Assembly (NCBI GenBank): GCA_050258555.1
Contig: JBLMZA010000083.1
Coordinates: forward strand, 1 to 28,638
Direction of reading: 5' to 3'
Length of the DNA stretch: 28,638 bases
Source of the DNA: CAISDA01 sp050258555
GTDB taxonomy: Bacteria > Bacteroidota > Ignavibacteria > UBA10030 > UBA8401
Numbering within the stretch: the first letter of the stretch is position 1; every line of letters begins with the position of its first letter. Shown piece by piece: positions 23,199 to 28,638 of this stretch. Below the pieces are notes generated by a model, which saw only the letters and a program-made list of their open reading frames with translations, ran no database searches and was not told the origin of the DNA. Both the position numbers and the translations under genes were made by a program.

Positions 23199-23756
23199 GT
23201 GTCTCTTTTACCCATCTATCTCTACGGAAGCGAAGTCTTAAAAAAGAAGGCGCCGCGCATGACCGAGGTGACCGACGACGACATCCGGCTCATTCAGGAC
23301 ATGTTCGAAACGATGCACGAAGCCAGCGGCATCGGGCTTGCCGCCACGCAGGTCGGCGAACTCAAGCAGCTCCTGGTCGTCGATCTTTCGGAATCGGACG
23401 ATTCCGGTGAATCGAAGCCGCTGGCCATCATCAACCCTGAAATCCTCGCCACCGAGGGGCTTATCGAGATCGAAGAGGGATGCCTGAGCATTCCCGACAT
23501 CCGCGAAGCGGTCAAGCGTCCCGAGAAGATCCGTATCCGCTATCAGGATACCTCGATGAAGGTGAAGGAACTCGAGGCCGATGGCATGCTTGCGCGCGTC
23601 ATACAGCATGAGATGGATCACTTGAACGGCGTCCTGTTCATCGACCACTTGAGCACGGCAAAGCGGACATTCCTCAAGAACAAGCTGCGCAAGATCGCCA
23701 AGGGCGATGTCGACATCGACTACGAGTTCGCCCTCGAGAAGAAGAAAACCAAATAA
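23199..23756 (+). CDS. def: Peptide deformylase
   Basis: This 185-aa metalloenzyme removes the formyl group from the N-terminal methionine of new proteins. All three family motifs are present: G-I-G-L-A-A-T-Q-V-G (44-53), E-G-C-L-S-I-P (93-99, metal ligand Cys95) and Q-H-E-M-D-H (136-141, metal ligands His137 and His141). The GTG at 23199 is preferred because GGAG lies six bases upstream and the protein then begins with the family-typical L-P-I-Y-L-Y-G. An ATG at 23181 in the same frame would add six residues and has no ribosome site. The stop overlaps the fmt start by one base, a tight two-gene unit of paired functions. Confidence 0.96.
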   Translation: MSLLPIYLYGSEVLKKKAPRMTEVTDDDIRLIQDMFETMHEASGIGLAATQVGELKQLLVVDLSESDDSGESKPLAIINPEILATEGLIEIEEGCLSIPDIREAVKRPEKIRIRYQDTSMKVKELEADGMLARVIQHEMDHLNGVLFIDHLSTAKRTFLKNKLRKIAKGDVDIDYEFALEKKKTK

Positions 23757-24715
23757 TGAACATTGTCTTCATGGGCACTCCGGAGTTTGCGGTGCCCTCT
23801 CTTCAGGTGCTGCTCGACGGACCGCACGCGGTCTCCTGCGTCGTGACGGCTCCCGACAAGCCGCGCGGCCGTGGGCAGCATGTCTCCTTTACACCCGTCA
23901 AGGAATGCGCCCTTGCCAACGGCATCCCCGTGCTCCAGCCGGAGAGCCTCCGCGATCCGGCATTCGGTGAAGCGCTCCGCGCGTTTTCTCCCGATCTCTT
24001 TGTGGTGGTCGCATTCCGCATCCTTCCCCGGGAAATTTTTACGATCCCGCGCCTGGGCGCATTCAACCTGCACGCATCGCTTCTTCCGAAGTACCGCGGC
24101 GCCGCCCCCATCAACTGGGCGATCATCAACGGCGACACCGAATCGGGCGTGACGACATTTTTCCTCCAGGAAAAAGTCGATACCGGCAGCATCATCCTTC
24201 GCCGGTCATGCGCCATCCCTCCCGAAATGAACGCCGGAGAGCTGCATGACGAGCTCATGGCGCTGGGCGCACAAGCCGTGCGCGAAACGGTCGAACGGAT
24301 CGAAGCAGGACGCGTCGAACTCGAGCGGCAGGACGATGCGCTCGCCACGCCCGCACCGAAGATTTTCAAGGAGGACTGCCTGATCGACTGGGAAAAGTCC
24401 TCGCGCGCCATCCATAATTTCATCCGCGGACTCTCGCCCTATCCCGCTGCATGGACGATGATGCGCGGCCGCTCGGTGAAGATTTTCCGGACGCGCGTGC
24501 TTCCCGAACCCGTCGACGGTATGGAACTCGAAAGCGTGATGGATCGCGAGACGCTGCTGCCGGGCGTGCACGTGCTCGATCAGGCCGGATGCTTCGGCAC
24601 CGACGGCGAGCGGTTATATGCGCGCGCCTCCGACGGCGTGATCGAGATTCTCGAGCTGCAGGTGGAAGGCAAAAAGCGCCTTGCCGCATCCGAAATGCTC
24701 CGCGGCTGGCGCTGA
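23756..24715 (+). CDS. fmt: Methionyl-tRNA formyltransferase
   Basis: This 319-aa cytoplasmic enzyme formylates initiator Met-tRNA using 10-formyl-tetrahydrofolate. The formyltransferase domain (1 to about 205) starts I-V-F-M-G-T-P-E-F-A and carries the catalytic region F-N-L-H-A-S-L-L-P-K-Y-R-G-A-A-P-I with the asparagine and histidine, and V-D-T-G for the aspartate. The C-terminal OB-like domain (about 210-319) includes I-D-W-E-K-S-S and R-G-L-S-P-Y-P-A-A-W. The ATG overlaps the def stop (TAATG), implying translational coupling. The length is normal. Confidence 0.97.
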   Translation: MNIVFMGTPEFAVPSLQVLLDGPHAVSCVVTAPDKPRGRGQHVSFTPVKECALANGIPVLQPESLRDPAFGEALRAFSPDLFVVVAFRILPREIFTIPRLGAFNLHASLLPKYRGAAPINWAIINGDTESGVTTFFLQEKVDTGSIILRRSCAIPPEMNAGELHDELMALGAQAVRETVERIEAGRVELERQDDALATPAPKIFKEDCLIDWEKSSRAIHNFIRGLSPYPAAWTMMRGRSVKIFRTRVLPEPVDGMELESVMDRETLLPGVHVLDQAGCFGTDGERLYARASDGVIEILELQVEGKKRLAASEMLRGWR

Positions 24716-24741
24716 AGCGTGATACCGCGATTCAACCCGCC

Positions 24742-24772
24742 TTGCATTTCTTCCGCAATTTGTTTACACTTC
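24742..24772 (+). promoter_or_regulatory. Promoter of the methyltransferase-like/hemerythrin unit
   Basis: TTG at 24742-24744, a 20-base spacer, TACACTTC at 24765-24772, in the gap after fmt. The next start codon is 70 bases downstream. Confidence 0.5.
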
Positions 24773-24842
24773 CTCTGAATCGAACGGAGATCGTACCGCG
24801 TGTACCTGCTGTCGCACGAGACAAACGAGGAGGACTGCAGCG

Positions 24843-25337
24843 ATGCTTACGAACGAGACCCAGTGGTGGAAGGGCCCGCGCGGCGAGTGGTATGTCGTCA
24901 TACAGGTTTTTCTGTTCATGCTGGTCATCTTCGGACCGCCGGCGCTTCCGGGCTTTCCGGCCTGGGATCCTCCCGTGGCCATTGCCGCTTCTGTCATCGG
25001 ATTGATCCTCATTGCCGCCGGCATCATCTTCATTGCCGCGGGACTCTGGGCGCTGCGCGCGCAGCTGACCCCTCTTCCATACCCGAGAGAAAATTCCGTC
25101 CTTATTGAAACGGGCCCCTATGCCATCGTCCGCCATCCGGTCTACACCGGAGGCATCTTCATGGCGTTCGGATGGGGACTGGTCCTTCACGGCGTGCTCA
25201 CGCTTTTGTATTCCCTCATGCTGCTTGTCTTTCTCGATGTGAAGTCGCGACGCGAAGAGCACTGGCTCTGCGAGCGGTTCCCCGCATACGACGCGTATCA
25301 GAAACGCACGCGCCGGCTCATCCCGTTTCTATATTAG
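24843..25337 (+). CDS. Isoprenylcysteine carboxyl methyltransferase/PEMT-like integral membrane protein
   Basis: A 164-aa membrane protein with about four hydrophobic segments (roughly 17-38, 44-70, 100-118, 119-132). The C-terminal half has the ICMT/phospholipid N-methyltransferase signature: G-P-Y-A-I-V-R-H-P-V-Y-T-G (91-103), then the E-E-H-x-L-x-x-R-F-P-x-Y-x-x-Y cluster (138-152) that binds S-adenosylmethionine in related proteins. The substrate in bacteria is usually unknown; lipid or small-molecule methylation is likely. The ATG at 24843 has a strong GAGGAGGA upstream. A hemerythrin-like gene follows 54 bases on, but the functional link is unclear. Confidence 0.87.
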   Translation: MLTNETQWWKGPRGEWYVVIQVFLFMLVIFGPPALPGFPAWDPPVAIAASVIGLILIAAGIIFIAAGLWALRAQLTPLPYPRENSVLIETGPYAIVRHPVYTGGIFMAFGWGLVLHGVLTLLYSLMLLVFLDVKSRREEHWLCERFPAYDAYQKRTRRLIPFLY

Positions 25338-25391
25338 CACTACGCAATCATCCGTAACCATCACAACAAGGCAAGAAGAGGAGGGAGGGAG

Positions 25392-26060
25392 ATGGCATCA
25401 CAAGGACCGAATATCGGCGTCGGCATGGTCTGCATTCACCATGTCATCACGCGCGGACTGGGCGTGGCGCTCGACTATACGACGAAGTTTGCCGAGGAAG
25501 GCTTCCCCAACGCCGAGCGCCGGGACGGATTCATCCACTATCTGCGGAGCCTTGCCTCGGTGCTGCACGGCCATCACATGACCGAGGATGAACTCGCATT
25601 CCCCGGCTTTCGCGCTAAATTTCCCGATGCCCCCTATGCAGTGCTCACCGGGCATCATGGCACGATCGCCGAATCGCTTGTGAAACTCAACGGCCTGATC
25701 GAACTCTATGCCCAGAATCCAGAGCAGTCCGATCTGCTCAAGGATATCCATAAGGCGCTCCGGGAGATCGATACCGTCTGGCACAGGCACATCGCGCTCG
25801 AAGAAGAGCATTTTACGGTCGAGAAGCTCGGGCTGGCATTCGCTCCCGATGAACACACGGCCATGGGCCGGCAGTTTTCGGAGCACACGCAGAAACTCAC
25901 CGGTCCCGATTACATGCTCGTCCCGTTCATTCTCTATAATCTCGCTCCGGATGAGCGGGCGCTCATGGCGGGCATGATGCCGCCTGTGCTCACCGAGCGG
26001 CTTGTGCCGGTCGACTGGAAGGAAAAGTGGAGTCCGATGCAGCCGTTCTTTTTAAGCTGA
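25392..26060 (+). CDS. Hemerythrin-like (HHE) domain protein
   Basis: A 222-aa soluble protein with a very strong ribosome site (GAGGAGGGAGG). The helical core carries the histidine and glutamate residues expected for a di-iron hemerythrin-like fold: H-H at 16-17 (C-I-H-H-V-I-T-R), H-G-H-H-M-T-E-D-E-L in the second helix, G-H-H-G-T near 88, and H-R-H-I-A-L-E-E-E-H-F in the fourth. The last 80 or so residues (from about 143) extend beyond the core and end in W-K-E-K-W-S-P-M-Q-P. Such proteins bind oxygen, nitric oxide or iron, or repair or sense redox damage. The exact role is not visible. Spacing suggests co-transcription with the methyltransferase-like gene upstream. Confidence 0.88.
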   Translation: MASQGPNIGVGMVCIHHVITRGLGVALDYTTKFAEEGFPNAERRDGFIHYLRSLASVLHGHHMTEDELAFPGFRAKFPDAPYAVLTGHHGTIAESLVKLNGLIELYAQNPEQSDLLKDIHKALREIDTVWHRHIALEEEHFTVEKLGLAFAPDEHTAMGRQFSEHTQKLTGPDYMLVPFILYNLAPDERALMAGMMPPVLTERLVPVDWKEKWSPMQPFFLS

Positions 26061-26087
26061 AGAAGGGACGGCGAAGGATGTGATGAG

Positions 26088-26122
26088 TCTGCGCGCGGGG
26101 CAGATGCGTCCCCGCGCGCAGA
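26088..26122. other. Perfect 13-bp GC-rich hairpin before the ABC exporter gene
   Basis: TCTGCGCGCGGGG (26088-26100) and its exact complement (26110-26122) flank a 9-nt loop. No T run follows at once (the T-rich stretch begins 15 bases later), so it may be a factor-dependent terminator of the hemerythrin gene or a leader structure. Confidence 0.55.
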
Positions 26123-26160
26123 CGCGCGAACTCCCGGTTTTGTTTCGTTGTTTCTGATGC

Positions 26161-27948
26161 ATGAAGACACTTTATCGCTACATCAGACACTACCGCGGAC
26201 TCATTGCGCTGTCGCTTGTGCTTGCCGCGGTCAATCAGATTTTTTCGCTGCTTGATCCTCTCATCTTCCGGTATGTGATCGACCGCTATGCCACGCGCTT
26301 CAGCCAGTATTCGACGAAGGAGTTTTTCAGCGGCGTGAGCCTGCTGCTGGGCGCCGCCGTCGGCGTGGCGTTTGTCTCGCGCGTGGCGAAGAATTTTCAG
26401 GATTATTTCATCAACGTGGTGACGCAGCGGCTCGGAGCGCGTATGTATGCCGACGGCATCCGGCATTCACTCGAGCTTCCCTATATGCTCTTCGAGGACC
26501 AGCGCAGCGGGGAATCGCTCTCGAAGCTCCAGAAGGTCCGCACCGATGTCGAAAAGCTCATCGCCTTCCTCATCAATATCGTCTTCACCTCCGTCATCGG
26601 CGTGCTCTTTGTGGTCATCTACGGATTTTCGGTGCACTGGGTGATCGTGCCGGTGTATTTTTCCACTGTGCCGATTTTGGGCATCCTGAGTTCGGTGCTC
26701 AGCCGGAAGATCAAGACGATCCAGCGGGTCATCGTCGCGCAGACGACGGCGCTTGCCGGCGCGACGACAGAATCGCTGCGCAATATCGAGCTCGTCAAAG
26801 GCCTGGGGCTGGCCGGGCAGGAAATCGCGCGTCTCAACCAGACTACGGAGAAGATCCTCGAGCTCGAGCTGAGGAAGGTGCGCTACATCAGAAGCCTGAG
26901 CTTCATACAGGGCACGATGGTCAATGCGCTCCGGACGTCGATCCTCTTTCTGATGCTCTATCTGATCTTCACGCAGGCCATCACGGTCGGCCAATTCTTT
27001 TCGCTTTTTATCTATTCTTTCTTTATCTTTGGACCGCTGCAGGAAATCGGCAACGGCATCAACCTCTACCGCGAAACGGAAGTGTCGCTTCAGAATTTCA
27101 ACGAGATCATGACGACGCCGGTCGAGCCGCGGCCCGAACATCCCGTGGCGATCGGACCAGTGCGCTCGCTGGCCTTCGAGCATGTCGGCTTCACGCACCG
27201 CACGGGGAGGTCCCCGGCGCTTTCGGATATCTCGTTTGAAATCGCCGGAGGCAAGACCGCCGCCTTCGTCGGCCCCTCGGGTGCAGGCAAGACGACGCTG
27301 GTGAAGCTGATCATGGGACTCTATGCGCCCGGAAGCGGACGCGTGTGCTATAACGGCGTTTCGGCCTCCGAGGTTGATCTCAATGCGGTGCGCGAGCGCA
27401 TCGGCATCGTCACACAGGATACGCAGCTCTTTGCCGGAACGATCCGCGAGAATCTGCTTTTCGTCAACCCGTCGGCGACCGATGCCGAGTGCCTGGAAGC
27501 GCTCGAGCGCGCGGCATGCCATACGCTGCTGGCGCGGGCCGGCAACGGACTCGATACCGTGATCGGAGAAGGGGGCGTGAAAGTCTCGGGAGGCGAGAAG
27601 CAGCGGCTCTCGATCGCCCGCGCGCTCCTGCGCCGTCCCGATCTGCTCGTGTTCGATGAAGCCACAAGCTCGCTTGACTCGCTGACGGAAGCCGAGATCT
27701 CATCGACGATCCGGTCGGTCTCGAGCCGCGGCGGACTCATGACCGTATTGATCGCGCACAGGCTCTCGACGGTGCTCCATGCCGATATGATATTCGTTCT
27801 TGAAAAAGGACGGATCATCGAAGCCGGCGCGCATGAAGAGCTCCTGGCGCTCAAGGGACTGTATTACGCCATGTGGCGCCAGCAAATCGGCGAGCGCACC
27901 AACGGCGAAGCGCATGCGGCGGCCGCCGAACTTTCACATTCACTTTGA
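26161..27948 (+). CDS. ABC transporter, fused permease and ATP-binding protein (type IV exporter half)
   Basis: A 595-aa half-transporter. The first 325 or so residues form the six-helix membrane domain (hydrophobic segments near 14-36, 55-80, 130-155, 157-178, 245-275, 279-305). The nucleotide-binding domain has Walker A G-P-S-G-A-G-K-T-T at 371-379, a Q loop in V-T-Q-D-T-Q-L-F, the signature V-S-G-G-E at 475-479, Walker B L-L-V-F-D-E with Asp499 and Glu500, and the H loop I-A-H-R-L-S-T. It should work as a homodimer exporting lipid, peptide or drug; the substrate cannot be told. The ATG at 26161 has no clear ribosome site. A PLP-enzyme gene starts 16 bases after the stop. Confidence 0.95.
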   Translation: MKTLYRYIRHYRGLIALSLVLAAVNQIFSLLDPLIFRYVIDRYATRFSQYSTKEFFSGVSLLLGAAVGVAFVSRVAKNFQDYFINVVTQRLGARMYADGIRHSLELPYMLFEDQRSGESLSKLQKVRTDVEKLIAFLINIVFTSVIGVLFVVIYGFSVHWVIVPVYFSTVPILGILSSVLSRKIKTIQRVIVAQTTALAGATTESLRNIELVKGLGLAGQEIARLNQTTEKILELELRKVRYIRSLSFIQGTMVNALRTSILFLMLYLIFTQAITVGQFFSLFIYSFFIFGPLQEIGNGINLYRETEVSLQNFNEIMTTPVEPRPEHPVAIGPVRSLAFEHVGFTHRTGRSPALSDISFEIAGGKTAAFVGPSGAGKTTLVKLIMGLYAPGSGRVCYNGVSASEVDLNAVRERIGIVTQDTQLFAGTIRENLLFVNPSATDAECLEALERAACHTLLARAGNGLDTVIGEGGVKVSGGEKQRLSIARALLRRPDLLVFDEATSSLDSLTEAEISSTIRSVSSRGGLMTVLIAHRLSTVLHADMIFVLEKGRIIEAGAHEELLALKGLYYAMWRQQIGERTNGEAHAAAAELSHSL

Positions 27949-27964
27949 ACTTCCTTCTTCTCCT

Positions 27965-28638
27965 ATGGACACTTCCACACGCGTGACGCCGTGGTATGAG
28001 GTCGACAACATCGATGCGATCGATACGCCGGCGCTGATGGTCTATCCCGAACGCGTCCGGCAGAATATCCGCACGCTCGTCTCGATGGTGAAGGATCCTT
28101 CTCTGCTCAGGCCTCATGCCAAGACGCACAAATCTTCCGAAGCCGCGTGCATGATGATCGAGGAGGGCATCCGGAAATTCAAATGCGCGACGATCGCCGA
28201 AGCCGAGATGCTCGCCCGCGCCGGCGCAGACGATGTGCTCATCGCCTATCAGCCCGTGGGTCCGAAAATCGCCCGGCTCCATGAACTGATCGTAAAATAT
28301 CCCGCCACCCGGTTTTCCTGTCTCATCGACAATGCCGGCACGGCGCGGTCGATCGCGTCCTTCTTTCATGCGCATGGCGGATCGGTTTTCGTTTATGTCG
28401 ATCTCAACGTTGGCATGAACCGCACCGGCATCGCTCCGGAGAACGCCCTGCATCTCTTCCATGCCGTGAAGGATCTCGAAGGCATCGCGCTTGCCGGGCT
28501 CCACGTCTATGACGGGCATATCCAGCAGGCCGATCTCGAAGAGCGGCGCCGCGCCTTTGAAAGCGCCTTTGCGCCCGTCGAGCGTCTGGCTTCCGACATC
28601 AGGAAGGAACAAGGGGACACCCACTTCACGATCGTGGC
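27965..28638 (+). CDS. PLP-dependent D-threonine aldolase/alanine racemase-like enzyme (3' end outside window)
   Basis: The frame from the ATG at 27965 stays open to the window edge (224 codons visible). It has the alanine-racemase-type TIM-barrel N-terminus of the D-threonine aldolase / D-serine dehydratase-like family: D-T-P-A-L-M-V near residue 20, and the PLP lysine Lys53 in R-P-H-A-K-T-H-K (49-56). These are followed by A-T-I-A-E-A-E-M-L, V-D-L-N-V-G-M-N-R-T-G and G-L-H-V-Y-D-G-H. The family cleaves beta-hydroxy D-amino acids or dehydrates D-serine. The start lacks a Shine-Dalgarno (the upstream 15 bases are pyrimidine-rich), so translation may be coupled to the ABC gene 16 bases before it. 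Confidence 0.88.
   Translation, partial: MDTSTRVTPWYEVDNIDAIDTPALMVYPERVRQNIRTLVSMVKDPSLLRPHAKTHKSSEAACMMIEEGIRKFKCATIAEAEMLARAGADDVLIAYQPVGPKIARLHELIVKYPATRFSCLIDNAGTARSIASFFHAHGGSVFVYVDLNVGMNRTGIAPENALHLFHAVKDLEGIALAGLHVYDGHIQQADLEERRRAFESAFAPVERLASDIRKEQGDTHFTIV

Noticed and set aside
1..28638. CRISPR arrays, insertion sequences, integrases, phage or defence genes
   Set aside because: No direct-repeat array, transposase, integrase, terminal inverted repeats or defence-type domain was seen. The gene content is housekeeping and envelope functions.

Overview
The window looks like ordinary chromosomal DNA of a moderately GC-rich bacterium of the Fibrobacteres-Chlorobi-Bacteroidetes (FCB) superphylum, most likely an Ignavibacteria/Chlorobi-side lineage. 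Three things point there. The first gene ends in a type IX secretion C-terminal domain with the N-Y-P-N-P-F-N-P motif typical of those groups. The sigma factor is a short RpoD-type protein (about 285 aa). Several gene starts carry a TTG, 20-bp spacer, TAnnTTnn promoter signature of the Bacteroidetes type. Unlike many true Bacteroidetes, many genes here also have clear Shine-Dalgarno sequences (AGGAG type). No mobile element, phage gene, CRISPR array or defence island was recognised.

Layout. 1-2.5 kb: the end of a secreted T9SS cargo gene, then a HIT hydrolase, a MarR regulator and a periplasmic YceI protein, three of the four followed by an intrinsic terminator. 2.6-5.4 kb: a large periplasmic M16 (PqqL-like) metalloprotease. 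5.4-7.6 kb: an unrecognised 259-aa gene divergent from class I fructose-1,6-bisphosphatase, then tRNA-Arg(UCG) and a hairpin terminator shared by both strands. 7.6-9.6 kb (minus strand): a CoA-disulfide-reductase-type flavoprotein fused to a rhodanese domain, followed by a stand-alone rhodanese. 9.8-12.1 kb: a sensor histidine kinase with an ABC-substrate-binding sensor domain, whose 3' end overlaps that of glmS by 14 bp.

12.0-17.8 kb (minus strand) is a sugar-nucleotide operon: a nucleotidyltransferase/left-handed beta-helix/phosphomannomutase-like fusion, a GlmU-like protein, and GlmS. It plausibly makes activated amino sugars or mannose for envelope polysaccharide. Divergent from it (18.0-21.4 kb) run a GAF-GAF-degenerate-GGDEF membrane protein, a tiny zinc-ribbon protein and phosphopentomutase DeoB. 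Next comes the housekeeping-type sigma factor, then a run of an NlpC/P60 lipoprotein, peptide deformylase and methionyl-tRNA formyltransferase (def-fmt, overlapping by 1 nt). The right end has an isoprenylcysteine-methyltransferase-like membrane protein, a hemerythrin-like protein, an ABC exporter half-transporter and the start of a PLP-dependent D-threonine-aldolase/alanine-racemase-like enzyme that runs off the window.

I found no convincing new multi-gene system. The observations most worth a second look are domains that keep their fold but have lost signature catalytic residues (the PMM-like domain, the fused rhodanese, the GGDEF domain), the repeated TTG-N20-TA promoter architecture, and the apparently near-leaderless NlpC/P60 transcript.
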